A stretch of DNA of 64,000 nt from Siphonodentalium dalli (lineage: Eukaryota > Mollusca > Scaphopoda > Gadilida > Siphonodentaliidae). The stretch covers positions 85,539,980 to 85,603,979 of the forward strand of contig CP136063.1 in NCBI GenBank assembly GCA_032622095.1. The letters run 5' to 3'. Each line of letters opens with the position of its first letter. The first letter of the stretch is position 1. The translations under genes and the position numbers were made by a program. This document shows, in pieces, positions 1 to 10,516 of this stretch. The notes beneath the pieces are model-generated. The model was not told the DNA's origin. It ran no database searches and saw nothing but the letters and a program-made list of their open reading frames with translations.

Positions 1-290
1 TCTTGTATTCTTTAACAATTTTATAATTTCACCCATACAGAGCCCCAGACAAACATGAGCAGACGACACTCTTATATGTGTGGGGCTCCCTGCAGGGTAA
101 TGGATGTTTTTTTATTTTATGTCCTAAAAATTGTAAGAAACATTTATTTAAAAAACATGATAAAAAATTGTTAATCCAATGCATTCTCTTATATATGCGA
201 GGCGACCTATGGTCGACTCGCATATATAAGAGAATGCATTGGCACAGGGTAAAAAAATCCCGACTTCCGACTGGATTTGATATGGCGGGT
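1..290. mobile_element. Degraded family C1 element with intact hairpin
   Basis: The C1 spacer (TATTCTTTAACA) is at the very start, and a near-perfect hairpin at 176-242 carries the C1/C2 core AATGCATTCTCTTATATATG on both arms around GCGAGGCGACC/GGTCGACTCGC. After the hairpin comes CACAGGGT, as in other copies, but the terminal CCCTTT end is lost in mutated sequence. Open reading across this hairpin is a palindrome artefact. Confidence 0.6.
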
Positions 291-1049
291 CAAATATGTT
301 GTTTTTAGTGTAGAAGTTATAAAGGTGATAAACATGAATTTGACTTTAGACCTTCCGGCTTGAAAATAATCTGAACAGCTTATTTGTCCTCTTCAGATTT
401 AGCATGTCAACAGATCATATTTGTCGTGCTTAGCAAATAGAAATCGATATTCTCACAGGTGGGCTGTATGTAAAATGTAAATATTACATGCATTTCTGGT
501 CACATCTGTGAGATGTATGAAAATTCATGAGGCCAAAGAATATTAAATGTCTCGTTGCAGTTACAAGTCATAAAAATATCAGTTTGTAGGTAGCATTACA
601 AATTTTATTTTTTTCTCCTTCCATGACTGGAGCTTCCTGAAATTTTGCAAAAACCCTGTTCCAATGGATTCTTATATAAGCCAGTTCCATAGGGAACCTT
701 GCATATATTAGAGAATACATTGGCCTAACAATATTTTGACTGAGAAATCAACCTATTGTGAGACATTGAATTTTTTTTTATGAATTTGGTTGGTGTTTAA
801 AATAGTGTCTGTCCAGAAAACGTGACCACATATATTTTTTCATTAGCCTTATATTCATATACCATTGTAGAATTCTATATAACTAATGGTAATGATGAAC
901 AGTCACCAATCAAATAAATAAATTCCTCTGGCACCATATGGCCATACCCAGAAGCTACTGTTTGCAGCACTCAGATTCCTGTTATTGTGTTTTTCGGAGA
1001 TAATTGAAGAATGGAATTCATTGGATTTCTTCTCTGCTTTGTATTGTAG
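291..1049. other. Non-coding stretch before exon 1, with a C2 fragment
   Basis: Nothing coding is seen. A family C2 end lies at about 616-738: CCTTCCATGACTGGAGCTTC, then one decayed hairpin ending GGCCTAACAATATT. The remainder is unique-looking AT-rich sequence. Confidence 0.5.
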
Positions 1050-1262
1050 GCAAGGGCAATATTCCGATGGAGAAAATTAATGGCGTCAATCAGCAGAGAA
1101 GTGCCTTGTACCATCAACTCAACCACTTGATGCATAGGCGTGTCGACAAAGACAGCGTCGATCATGCAGACGGACATCACGCCATCCTCGGGGACTCCGT
1201 TAATCAGACTGATGAATTATCATGTGACCCTGCGAATTCTGTCGAGACATATGACATATTAG
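1050..1262 (+). CDS. Internal exon 1 of a split gene, product unrecognised
   Basis: A pyrimidine-containing acceptor (GTATTGTAG) precedes the exon and a GTTTGT donor follows it. The exon is 213 nt: two bases completing a split codon, 70 open codons, and one base left over, so the outgoing phase is 1. The next exon (22435) begins with the two bases that complete this codon as Glu. The peptide is hydrophilic with a His/Asp-rich stretch (DKDSVDHADGHHAILGDS) and several Asn/Gln residues. There is no membrane segment or signal peptide and no domain I recognise. The GTTTGT donor is weaker than those of the later exons, which is the main doubt. It lies in non-repeat sequence, which supports it being a genuine exon. 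A 21-kb intron of transposon relics follows. Confidence 0.7.
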
Positions 1263-1517
1263 GTTTGTAGACTTTATATTCTGTATTCTTTGTAGTGTTG
1301 TTCGCATAAAAAGGATGTTATTTGAAGCCTCCTTGAAAGTAAGCATACTAGATCTCTTTTATATCCCTGTTTTAAAAATTGTCATGTTAAAAATGGTTCA
1401 TCTATCTGCGTGACATAGACCTTTGATGAACGAAAGGTTTAACATTTTGTTTGCTGAGTTTGACTGGGAATTATTTTTACCATATTTATCACCATATTTT
1501 TTCACTTACTCTTACTG

Positions 1518-1892
1518 TTAAAGACATATTATGGACTTGTTTGGGTGCGTTAAACTGATAAATTAGTACTCAGGTGCAATGCCATCTGTGGGAATGTAGC
1601 ATTCTATTAACATCGCCGAAAATCTCAAAGAAATTGACCATACAACTCCATTGAAAACACCATCTAAACTACACTCAATTGTAAATATTTACATCTCGAT
1701 TCGGGATGCAACAATCGGCGATAAACCAACACAAATGATTTCGCCATCTATACTCATTGCATTTAATAAATATATGGGACTGACGGTGTGTGTTGTAAAT
1801 TTGGATTAATATTCATAAAAATAACTACTTTGAACAAGATTATTTTCCATTTCTATTTGATCACCCAACCATAGTGTTTCACATCACTTTAA
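1518..1892 (-). mobile_element. Family F short element, copy 1
   Basis: The roughly 375-bp element ends in TTAAAG/CTTTAA; the other copies are at 19490-19824 and 40836-41215. Diagnostic text (read on the minus strand) is TTAAAGTGATGTGAAACACT at one end and CATAATATGTCTTTAA at the other, with CAATTGTAAATATTTACATC inside. There is no coding capacity. Ends and size suggest a miniature DNA transposon of unresolved superfamily. Confidence 0.6.
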
Positions 1893-2340
1893 CAGATCAG
1901 TACATCAACAGAAAAATGGAAAGATGAAGTAACTTAATTTTTTATATCACTGTCAATCCCAAATTCAACTAATGTTTTTGCATGCAAATAGGTAAGAGTG
2001 TGGGGATGAAGGGAAATCTAACTCACATGTATTCTCCACTGAGATGGAATGCTCCCCTCCCACCCCACGACAATAATAATATACCAACAAATTTAAAATA
2101 ATTTTTTTTAATATAATTATACAAAGTTTGATACACAAGCAATATTGAATCAAACATACAATTTATACTTTATGTTCAATAGAAAAAATCGGAAGTTGTT
2201 CACCATCGTATTACATATACATGAATGTGTGTACACGTATTTTTGAGATATGCATACCAGGATCCTAATAAAAATATTAAAATAAAAATACTTAAATATG
2301 GGTACCCAATTTGTAGCTCATATCCAATTTGGGAGTATCC
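1893..2340. other. AT-rich intronic sequence, nothing recognised
   Basis: No splice-bounded ORF or family member is seen between family F and the C1 copy. Confidence 0.4.
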
Positions 2341-2787
2341 TTAACCCTTTCAGTGCCAGGTCCGATTTTTGTATCAACCCATATACCCTGTGCCAATGCA
2401 TTCTCTTATATATGCGAGTCGACCATAGGTCGCCTCAAATATATGCATATATAAGAGAATGCATTGGCCTAACAATTTTTCATCATTTGTTATTATTTTT
2501 TACAATTTTGATAATTTTTTCTTATATTCTTTAACAGACTTATTTTGTAGGTTTAGTGCCAGGGAATCTTACGTTTTTCATGGGCATCAAAATTATTACT
2601 ATGAATACTTGGTGATAGTTTTGAGTTATAACATGCCCCTAAGGTTTTATCCAGTTTGTTTTTAAATTCACTATAGCATGCTTAAGCATACCCAAAAGAA
2701 TTCAACCCCAAAAAAAAAAAAAAAAAAAAAAAATTTAGGACCGATTTTACAGACTGAGACTTTGGGCACTGGCACTGAAAGGGTTAA
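2341..2787. mobile_element. Family C1 element, TTAA-flanked (piggyBac-like ends)
   Basis: It begins TTAACCCTTTCAGTGCCAGG and ends with the inverse, GGCACTGAAAGGGTTAA, so the termini are CCCTTT...AAAGGG inside a TTAA duplication, the pattern of piggyBac-superfamily miniatures. Inside are GATTTTTGTATCAACCCATA, the C-family hairpin at about 2396-2468, TTAACAGACTTATTTTGTAG, and a long A-run at about 2710-2733. No transposase is present. Best complete long copy of C1 in the window. Confidence 0.85.
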
Positions 2788-3568
2788 CTGTCACATTTCT
2801 ATTTGTTTTTGTTTTTTTATACATCCGCTGAGAGTTCGCACTTGTTGCACTACACTGATGTACTTATTAGTTGCAGTATAATATCCAGATGTCATGAAAA
2901 CATTTCAGTCATATTTTTAAAAATACGAAACATCATTAATCAGTTAGAGTGACACATTACCAGATATATATTAGCCTGACTAGAACTACATCAGTCCTAA
3001 TTATACAAACCACCTTGTAGGTAAAACATGTACTAATTCTCCTTTTTATATGCCTGTTAAAAAATGTAAATGGTTTTTCATCTATCTGACGACTCTCTTA
3101 GTTTCTGGGTGATAACTTTAGTTCCGATGATCAAAAGGAAATAAAATCCTATTTATTGTCTTTATTTATATACAAATGTGGGTTCTCTAGATTTTGGATG
3201 GCACCTACTATCATGGTTTCTTGGTCACAGTCAAATCTGTTTTGTGACTCAGTTGACGTAAATGACAAGTTGAGTTTGACTTATTTAAAAACAATTTATT
3301 GCCATTTTAGCGACTTAGAAATACATTAATATGTCACCTCATTTGTATCCCAAAATGTACATGCGGGGTATCCTGAACCACATTGAGGCACACACCTCTC
3401 TATTTGTTTTAGTGACATTTTTTACCTCAGCTGCACTTGTTACACTATAATGTACTTATTATAGTTACGGCATAATATACTGATGTCATGAAAATATTTC
3501 CGTCATTTTTTTAAATACAAAACATCCGTAATCAGTCAGAGTGACATTACCCGATATATTAGCCTATA
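2788..3568. repeat. Two diverged copies of an unclassified repeat
   Basis: About 2830-3010 and 3430-3568 align: GCACTTGTT...ACTTATTA, GATGTCATGAAAA, AATCAGT(T/C)AGAGTGACA, GATATATATTAGCCT. The first copy continues past AGCCTGACTA into AACTACATCAGTCCTAATTATAC. The second is interrupted exactly there by the family B element and resumes at 3814, so copy 1 acts as an empty site. Confidence 0.6.
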
Positions 3569-3813
3569 CAAGCCTTGAAATAGTGTGTCTGTCATTTGCA
3601 GAATGATGTCCCCAGAGGGTGAATTTAGTGATGCTACCCCGCATAGCGGGCTAGCATCACCGAATTCACCCTCTGGGGACCTCATTCTGCTTACACCTCA
3701 GCAGAATGAGGTTCCCAGAGGGTGAATTTGGTGATGCTAGCCCGCTAGCATCACTAAATTCACCCTCTGGGGACCTCATTCTGCAAATGACAGACACCCT
3801 ATTTCAAGGCTTG
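3569..3813. mobile_element. Family B double-foldback element, 8-bp duplication AGCCTATA
   Basis: The element starts CAAGCCTTGAAATAGTGTGT and ends with the inverse, and is bracketed by AGCCTATA at 3561-3568 and 3814-3821. It is two consecutive hairpins, each built from GAATGAGGTCCCCAGAGGGT and GTGATGCTAGCCCG arms, joined by CTTACACCTCAGC. An 8-bp duplication with short CA-starting termini fits the hAT superfamily, though B could be another 8-bp-duplicating group. The peptides read across it (such as RMRSPEGEFSDA) recur only because the element does. Confidence 0.85.
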
Positions 3814-4065
3814 AGCCTATATCCGTCCTCGTTATACGCGAGATCATTCCGGCAGTCGTGACAATCAAACTCATGCAGGGCAAATGGAAAAAACAAGATA
3901 ATGACAATACTTGTACGATGATTGATGGGTTTGAGCTTGTCGCTATTCTACTTTGTCTGAAGGGATACATAACATGCAAAACATATCTTTCACCTGCTTT
4001 TGTTGTGCATATCATTGTAAATATCTCTATGTTTTAAACTGTTCATTATACTTTTGAGTTACTTT

Positions 4066-4210
4066 CATACTGACACATGAAGTGGTCTTTTCATCAGGAA
4101 GGCTGTCCTTTGGACTACATTGATTCATATAACTATTAAAAAAGGCAGTTATTTAACTGTGATCTCACTGCCTTAAAAACCTGTATGTTTAGGAACATTT
4201 TCTTCATTCT
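4066..4210. repeat. Duplicated segment, copy 1
   Basis: Highly similar to 6007-6146: shared text includes GTCCTTTGGACTACATTGAT, GGCAGTTAT(T/C)TAACTGTGAT and GTATGTTTAGGAACATTTTC. The core GGCAGTTA...TAACTG can fold. Likely a local duplication or a two-copy repeat. Confidence 0.65.
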
Positions 4211-4220
4211 GTGTTTGTTG

Positions 4221-4438
4221 TACAGTAATGTCCTAAATAATCGATTCCTTAACCACAGCAGAATTATGGGTAATTTTTCAGGATTTAGTCGGAAATATGG
4301 CTTGTTGCCATTCATCGGAAAGCTCTCACTGAGAGCCTTCCGATGAATGGCAACAAGCCATATTTCCGTCTAAATCCTGAAAAATTACCCATAATTATGC
4401 TGTGGTTAAGGAGTCAACTATTTAGGGCATTGCTGTAT
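4221..4438. mobile_element. Family A palindromic element (family description)
   Basis: TA, then CAGTAATG..., and at the other end ...CATTGCTG then TA. The two halves are inverse copies for about 105 bp each, meeting at GGAAAGCTCTCACTGAGAGC with only a few loop bases. Arm landmarks, outside to inside: CCTAAATAATCGA, CTCCTTAACCACAGCAGAAT, TATGGGTAA, CAGGATTTAGTCGGAAATAT, GGCTTGTTGCCATTCATCGG. No coding capacity. TA duplications and CAGTAATG termini suggest a miniature of a TA-targeting superfamily such as Tc1/mariner, but the superfamily is not proven. Confidence 0.85.
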
Positions 4439-5230
4439 ATTTAGAGCTATCTGCCTGCATGTGTTCAACTAGTTCAGTTAGTTTAGTTCATGTCAGTTTA
4501 TGAGGATAAATTTTCATCAGCAATTTCAATTCGAGGAAGTATCTGGGAATACATTGACTGGTACAAGTCTTGCTGATTTCAAATTTTTCAGCTGTTTAGG
4601 AATATTTATTGTGCAAATCAAATTCTTCACCTGCATCTATTGTATATATATAGTGATATATATCTGTTCAGCTGTTTCACTACATCCGTGTGAACATGTG
4701 ATGATGAACTTTTATTGGAATTACTATTCAAGGAAGTTTCTGGGAATCTCTCAAGATGTGTAACTCATAAGGAAATTATCTGAGTGTGATTCACTGCTTT
4801 CAAATGGTTTAACTGTTTACCAAGGTTTCGTTAACTTTGTTACAGTCAAGAATATAAAATGGAATTTGAATTTCAGAAAATTAGGAATAAAAAACGCTCT
4901 AAAGTGTAGTATGCAGTCAACATGAAGACAACATTTGTCAGGAACTACAGTTCGAATAAGTCAGGAATTCATGACACAATACATCTACGTTCACAATAGT
5001 GCTATCTGACTATTCATTGGTGGTACTTGCTGGTGCTAAGCTAGCTTAATAATATCATGTGAAAATAAATTTCATCCGGAATATGAATACGAAAAAGTCT
5101 TCAGGAGAATATCGATACAGGACTGTATCTGATACCGCATTGAAACGTATGTCATAATATTATTTCCGTCTTTTCTGTTTCCTAAATTTCATATTGTTTC
5201 CTTTATACAGTCAAAAACCTCATGAAAAAT
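4439..5230. other. AT-rich sequence with weak internal similarity
   Basis: Three decayed blocks near 4500-4560, 4705-4760 and 5065-5110 share a pattern of 'ATTnnATTCnAGGAAGT-TCTGGGAAT', suggesting an old ~200-bp repeat. No supported gene. Confidence 0.35.
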
Positions 5231-5380
5231 AGAGGATATGAAATGAGTGTTTCTCTCATATGATATTTATGAAATGAGTCTAAGAATTTTCAGTTTTCTC
5301 GAGCCTCCGGCGAGAGAAAACTGAAAATTCGTGACGAGTTTCATAAATATCATATGAGAGAAACACTCATTTCATATTCT
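5231..5380. repeat. Single-copy long foldback
   Basis: Arms of about 70 bp (AGGATATGAAATGAGTGTTT ... AAACACTCATTTCATATTCT) pair around TCTCGAGCCTCCGGCGAGAG. Loose relatives of its flank (TATTCTATTTATCATATGAC) reappear near 5617-5645, so a larger decayed element to about 5.9 kb is possible. No target duplication is evident. Confidence 0.7.
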
Positions 5381-6006
5381 ATTTATCATATGACACCTAT
5401 AAATTGATTATGATGTCCAAAACGCACACAAATCACTAAATAGCTATATGACATCGGCAGCAAAAGGTTAATGTGATGTCACTTCATTGCACCGGAAGCC
5501 CAATTACACCTGATGAACTAGCAGAAATAATATGCACGCGAAGATATAGTGCGCTATTCTGTTCTCAGTTTGTGACATTATACCGTATGTTTATTAGATA
5601 AATACGAATTACATATTCTATTTATCGTATAACAATGTCCAAAACTATATATTTCAAGATTATAATTGCGAGAATTTCGGCATCGCGTTAATTGACGCGC
5701 ACGAATTTGACCTGCATTTAGTTAGAGATACGGCTCGGCCCCGGCTGCCTTTCAGCCAATCAAAACACACTTTTTGTCAACAAACCAATCAAATTATCGG
5801 AAGGTGATATGAACTAGTAGTTCATATGAAATTGATTTATGACATACTTTCCAACTTAAATAATGATTGAGTCATATGATAAATAGCCTTATGCGACTTC
5901 TGTATACGATAATAGTAAATCCCGGGTATAAAGTAATTGCAAAATAACACCTTTTTAGACTCATGAGATGTATTATTGTGATGAAAATATAATGTTATAT
6001 TATCAT
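5381..6006. other. Non-coding, fragments related to the 5.3-kb foldback
   Basis: Contains repeated CATATTCTATTTATC and AATGTCCAAAAC text and a CpG-containing patch near 5690-5750. No ORF with splice sites. Confidence 0.35.
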
Positions 6007-6146
6007 ACCGACACATGATGTGGTCTTTTCATCTGGAAGGCTGTCCTTTGGACTACATTGATACATATAATTATAAAAAAGGCAGTTATCTAACTGTGAT
6101 CTCACTGCCTTAATAACCTGTATGTTTAGGAACATTTTCTTCATCA
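6007..6146. repeat. Duplicated segment, copy 2
   Basis: Partner of 4066-4210, same orientation; diverges after ATTTTCTTCATC, where copy 1 instead runs on to a family A insertion. Confidence 0.65.
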
Positions 6147-6476
6147 AAAAAATATTGTATTTTTTACCAAAAAAATGAATTATTATAAAATCCTTATAAC
6201 TTGATTTTAGTTACTTTTCAGAAGAGACAAAAAACTATATTTTTTACTTAGCTGTTTATAAAATGTATATGTCTGAAGAGAGAGGCAAAAGCACACCCTT
6301 TGAGAACAAATAACTTCATCCCTAGTCCTGGATGACCTAATATGCTGCGAGTAATTCAGAGTAATCATGCAAATAATTGTTGTTACCACTTTTTGCCAGA
6401 GCTATTTCATTGAATTTGTTGCCAAAAAGAGTTTTAGTATTATTTCAGGGACACAGCTTGCTATTTTTCATTCGTA

Positions 6477-6680
6477 GATCAACAAGAAAGTCAAAGTAAA
6501 ATGTCATATCAGAGATAAAACAAAACAAGAAAGTCAATCAGAGATAAAAAAAAACAAGAAAGTCAAAGTAAAATGTCATTTCAGAGATAAAACAAACAAG
6601 AAAGTCAAAGTCAAATGTCATTTCAGAGATAAAAAAACAAGAAAGTCAAAGTAAAATGTCATGTCAGTGATAACAAAAAA
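6477..6680. repeat. Tandem repeat, ~42-bp unit, about 4-5 copies
   Basis: The unit is roughly CAAGAAAGTCAAAGTAAAAT then GTCATTTCAGAGATAAAACA. The second copy is shortened (AAGTCAATCAGAGATAAAA), and A-run length varies between units. Confidence 0.75.
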
Positions 6681-6818
6681 CATGGTTGAGGTAGAGGCGC
6701 ATCATTTTGACACAAGCTGACCCATGGCGGGAAAGTGTTTGCACTTGTAAATCCTATTTTGCCCAAAAACTGACTTACATCCTTTTGACTGTAAGGCGAT
6801 GAACTATTGTATGTAAAT

Positions 6819-6895
6819 TTAACCCTTTAATGACGAGGGCTGAGCTGCGGCAGCATTAAAGACTCTGTGCCAGTGCATTCTCTTATATATGCCAG
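6819..6895 (-). mobile_element. Family C2 end fragment
   Basis: TTAACCCTTTAATGACGAGG, GAGCTGCG, CAGCATTAAAG and the start of the C hairpin (GTGCATTCTCTTATATATGC) are present; the rest is missing beyond 6895. Confidence 0.6.
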
Positions 6896-6934
6896 TCTCC
6901 AATGTTTGAAGAAATGTTTTACTGTTAATTAAAT

Positions 6935-7329
6935 TAAATTGTTACCCAATAGTAGAGTTTTACTTCGTAAATCATTGGGATTTAGAATTAACTGGTTAAC
7001 CCCAAATTCGCGTTCGTAACGCCACAAAGAACTGTTGCCCGCCGTGAATGAACTGTTGCCTGGTTTGCAATCACGGTCAGCTTTCGTGACGTCACGAGCA
7101 AACTGTTGCCCGACCCGAGCGAACTGTTGACTGGCTCCGAGCGAACTGTTGACTGGCCCGAACGAACTGATACATGGTTTGCAATTTCCGTGACGTTTCG
7201 GCTATTTCCGGAAATTTCCGGTTTCAGTTTTTAAATTATACCGGATTACCGCATTGTCACTGTCACTAATAAAGAGTGTGATTAATTAGCAATGACCTGA
7301 TTATATACAAGTAAATGTATTGGGTAACA
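6935..7329. repeat. CpG-rich block of AACTGTTG repeats inside an inverted pair
   Basis: GTTACCCAATA near 6941 and TATTGGGTAAC near 7318 form an inverted pair. Between them AACTGTTGCC or AACTGTTGAC recurs at 10-30 bp spacing, each followed by CpG-containing text (CCCGAGCG, CCCGAACG). The block includes a palindromic TGACGTCA (TTTCGTGACGTCACGAG), a CRE-type site. Unusual base composition for the window. Confidence 0.5.
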
Positions 7330-7504
7330 AAGCAATTATTTCATGTGGGTTTTGGGAACAGGCAAAATTGTTGTCCTTCGGTATCAGGAATGACTATCGA
7401 ACTGTTGCCCTCGGTCTTCGGCCTTGGTCAACAGTTCGATAGTCATTCCTGATACCGAAGGACAACAATTTTGCCTGTTCCCAAGACACATGAAATAATT
7501 GCTT
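7330..7504. repeat. Foldback with ~75-bp arms
   Basis: AAGCAATTATTTCATGTG at the start pairs with CACATGAAATAATTGCTT at the end; the arms continue through GGGAACAGGCAAAATTGTTG and GGAATGACTATCGAACTGTT to a TCGGTCTTCGGCC loop. The AACTGTTGCC at the loop side matches the repeat block just upstream, so both probably belong to one element of about 570 bp. Confidence 0.7.
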
Positions 7505-7582
7505 ATTGAGGCAGATTGAGGTGATGAAAATAAAGACTGTCAATCAAAGCTATACAACAGTCACTGATGAACAGCTAGGTGA

Positions 7583-7864
7583 TTAAAGGTACTAAATTTG
7601 ATTCGATGGTCCCCATATAATCAGATTCCAACAACAACAAATTTTTTAGAAATGCTGCTTCAGTTATCAGAATCGATTAATTGCCCAAAAATAATGCTAA
7701 CCACTGTCAACTATAGTGTAAAATTGTTATTTATATTTATAAAAGGTGTTATTTATCAACATGTTGTTCGACGGTGGGTTCCTCGACTCAAATCAAATAT
7801 ATTTTATCCCCGAATCCAAATAAATAGTAATTGAGGGGTGCGTAATCGGATTATGCATCTTTAA
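7583..7864 (+). mobile_element. Family E element, copy 1
   Basis: It runs from TTAAAGGTACTAAATTTG to ATGCATCTTTAA; related copies are at 9398-9854 (inverted) and 10339-10516. Shared interior text: AAATTTGATTCGA, ACAACAACAAATTTTT, ATCAGAATCGATTAATT, GACTCAAATCAAATATATTT. The 78-codon ORF across it reads the same repeat and is not a gene. Confidence 0.6.
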
Positions 7865-7869
7865 AGTAA

Positions 7870-8738
7870 TCTATACTAATAAAACTCAATTTTGTTTGTT
7901 GTTTGTTTGTCCGCTTATGGCTACCAAATGTCTGGACCATCTGAGCTGAAACTTTTTAGATAGGAGTAATTTGGAGCGTTATTAGATGGGTCCATTCACC
8001 TCAGACGTCTTAAAAGGGCACTAGTAATTATTATATATATATTTTGATTAGATGCGACCAAACGGTTGGATCATCGGAGTTGAAAATGTGTACATATGAG
8101 TAATATGACCCGGGGAGTCTTAATACATATGTCGTATTGACCTTAGTTGTCTTAAAAGTGAATTAATAATTATTTTAATTAAATAATTAACTATACACCC
8201 AAAATGGTTGCAATCTGGTCAGAGAAATTGAAATACAGGGGGATAAATTGACCCGTAGCTTGTCTTGAGATAGATCCCATTGACCTCAGATGACTTAAAG
8301 GGGCAAATATGAGCAATAAAGAGCATTCCTTATCAGCTTAGAAGATATGTAGGAAAATTGACCAGGGGATTTGATATGGGATAGGTGCATTTGATCTCAG
8401 ATGACTTAAAGGGGGGGGGGGGCGCTAATCAATTAATGATCAATAGAGAGCGTTTATTATCACCCCAGACAATATGTGGGGAAATTGGTGCGCAAAAGTA
8501 AACTGACACTGTGACTGTCACGAAATAGGTGCTATTGACCTCAAATGACTTAAAGAGGCACTAATAATTAGAAATAAAGAGTGTTTATTTTCAAGATAAA
8601 AGATAGATGTAACTTTATCCGGAGAGTCATGCAATAGGTGCTGTTTACCTCAGATGACTAATAATTATTTTAAAAGACTTGAAGGGCCACTAACAAGTTA
8701 CGCATTCTTCACCCGAGCAACACCCGATACCCAGCTAG
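7870..8738 (+). mobile_element. Non-autonomous Helitron-type element, copy 1
   Basis: The 5' end is TCTATACTAATAAAACTCAA followed by a TTTG/TGTTTG microsatellite, and the 3' end is CACCCGAGCAACACCCGATA then CCAGCTAG. It sits between A (7869) and T (8739), the Helitron target preference, with no target duplication. The GAGCAAC...CCCGGTA-type stem near the 3' end is as expected for Helitrons. Inside, GACCTCAGATGACTTAAAG followed by GGCACTAATAATTA-type text recurs every 120-180 bp, at least five times. No Rep/helicase ORF. Confidence 0.75.
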
Positions 8739-8954
8739 TAGTAACATAATGTTGGTCCAATCCTGATGACTGTTAGCAGATGGGGAGCAAATCTCATAAA
8801 TATTGACAATTGCTATATCATAAAAATTACAAACATAGAAAGGATATTATATACATAACAAGCCACAAAACCCATGAAATATGATCACATTGACATTACT
8901 ATAATTGTTTAGATGGTGTGTGATTCCACAAACAACATTGTTATATCTTTCGTT

Positions 8955-9098
8955 CAAACCTGCAAATAGTGCGTCTGACATTTGCATAATGAGATCCCCA
9001 GAGGGAGAATTTAGTGATGCTATCCCGCATAGTGGGCTAGCATCACCAAACACCCTCTAGGAATCTAATTCTGATTAGACACACTATTTTTAGGCTTT
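8955..9098. mobile_element. Decayed family B single-hairpin copy
   Basis: CAAACCTGCAAATAGTGCGT ... ACACACTATTTTTAGGCTTT enclose one foldback (AGATCCCCAGAGGGAGAATT, GATGCTATCCCGC/GTGGGCTAGCATC). Right arm mutated (CACCCTCTAGGAATCTAATT). No clear duplication. Confidence 0.6.
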
Positions 9099-9178
9099 CA
9101 TGCATCATAGTATTCTTTCCTTATTGAGTGTGAATTCCCATGTCTGTACATCAAATCAAAAGCTGTGCAATGCTAATG

Positions 9179-9392
9179 TACAGTAATGCCCTAAATAGTC
9201 GACTCCTTAACCACAGCAGAATTATGGGTAACTTTTCAGGATTTAGTCAAAAATATGGCTTGTTCCATTCATTGGAAAGCTCTGTGAGAGCTTTCCGATG
9301 AATGGCAACAAGCCATGTTTCCGACTAATTCCTGAAAAATTTCCAATAATTCTGCTGTGGTTAAGGAGTCGATTATATAGGGCATTACGGTA
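9179..9392. mobile_element. Family A copy
   Basis: Essentially full length, centre GAAAGCTCTGTGAGAGCTTT, right terminus CATTACGG with one change. TA on both sides. The left arm has a 3-4 bp deletion (GGCTTGTTCCATTCATTGG). Confidence 0.85.
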
Positions 9393-9397
9393 CATTG

Positions 9398-9854
9398 TTA
9401 AAGATGCATAATCTGAATAAACACTCCCAAATGATAATTTTTTTGGATTTGGGGTGAAAAATATTTGATTTGAGTTGAGGAACCCACCCATCAAAGCTCA
9501 GAGTGATCAGATACCGATTTTTGAGATTTGTTATTTCTCGAAATGTATAATTATATGTGGCCCAGAAACGAGTTGTCAAACCGATTGTTTTGGACAAAAT
9601 AGCGGATGAAGATGAATAACTCTAAAATAAAGTGGTAAAACGGCCAAATGTCTTGATTTACAAGTGATAATATGGCCATATTTCATTGAACAATATATTG
9701 ATAAATAACACGTTTTGGGAAATTTTATAGTTGACAGCATTATTTTGTTGTAATTAATCGATTCTGATAACAAAAGCATGTTTTGAAGAAATGATGTTGT
9801 TGTTGTTGTAACTTGATGATATGGGCACCGTCTGATCAGATTGAGTACCTTTAA
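9398..9854 (-). mobile_element. Family E element, copy 2 (longest)
   Basis: TTAAAGATGCATAATCTG at the left and GAGTACCTTTAA at the right are the inverse of copy 1, with an extra middle section containing GAGTTGAGGAACCCACCCAT and CAAAGCTCAGAGTGATCAGA. Two overlapping minus-strand ORFs (9385-9597, 9576-9869) are shadows of this repeat. Confidence 0.6.
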
Positions 9855-10338
9855 AATCCAGTATACCACAATGAGGCAGTTTCCCCAGAGGACAGCACAG
9901 TTTTTCTAAATGATACCTCTGCTTGTCCTGCTATGAATGTTTTCACCTGTGCACTAATCAGATATGCAAATAGTGCAACTTTATTAGTGTAGATCTAGTT
10001 TATAGAGTTATTCCTCTTAGTAAACATAGCTTTGTGCAATGTGGAAGGCTAATCAAATAACAAGATAATTCTCCAGGATTCAAGTCAACATAATTTTATG
10101 GTATTGGAGTTTTATCACCCCCTGCCACTTCTGGAAAATATTTTCAACAGATTTAGAAATATAATACCTACTCTTTACCGAGGATCACCCATATTTCATA
10201 CTAGTATGATGTTACAATTAAATAAGGATGATGTGTGTTATATTCATTATTTATGTTAATTTTCGAGTCACTGATTATTTTTTTTATAGTGACTTGATAT
10301 ACGGGTTTTAATGACAATCTATATGCCATAAAATATGA
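9855..10338. other. Unrecognised AT-rich sequence
   Basis: No known family member or splice-bounded ORF seen. Confidence 0.35.
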
Positions 10339-10516
10339 TTAAAGGTACTCAATCCGATCAGACGCTCCTAAATTACTATTTCTTTGGCTTTGGGGGTCAA
10401 AAATATTTGATTCGAGTCGAGGAACCCACCCATCAAAGCTCAGAGTGATCAGATATCGATTTTTGAAGCTTGTTAATTTCTCGAGATGTGGCCCAGAAAC
10501 ACATGGTCACCTTTAA
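10339..10516 (+). mobile_element. Family E element, copy 3 (shortened)
   Basis: TTAAAGGTACTCAATCCG to GGTCACCTTTAA, with GAGTCGAGGAACCCACCCAT and CAAAGCTCAGAGTGATCAGA as in copy 2; the acetylene-like AAC-repeat and the second half are absent. Confidence 0.6.

Noticed and set aside
1004-1049. ATG at 1004 as the translation start of exon 1
   Set aside because: A usable acceptor lies at 1048-1049, and the leading peptide (KNGIHWISSLLCIV) is T-rich tract sequence; a first exon cannot be excluded but is less likely.
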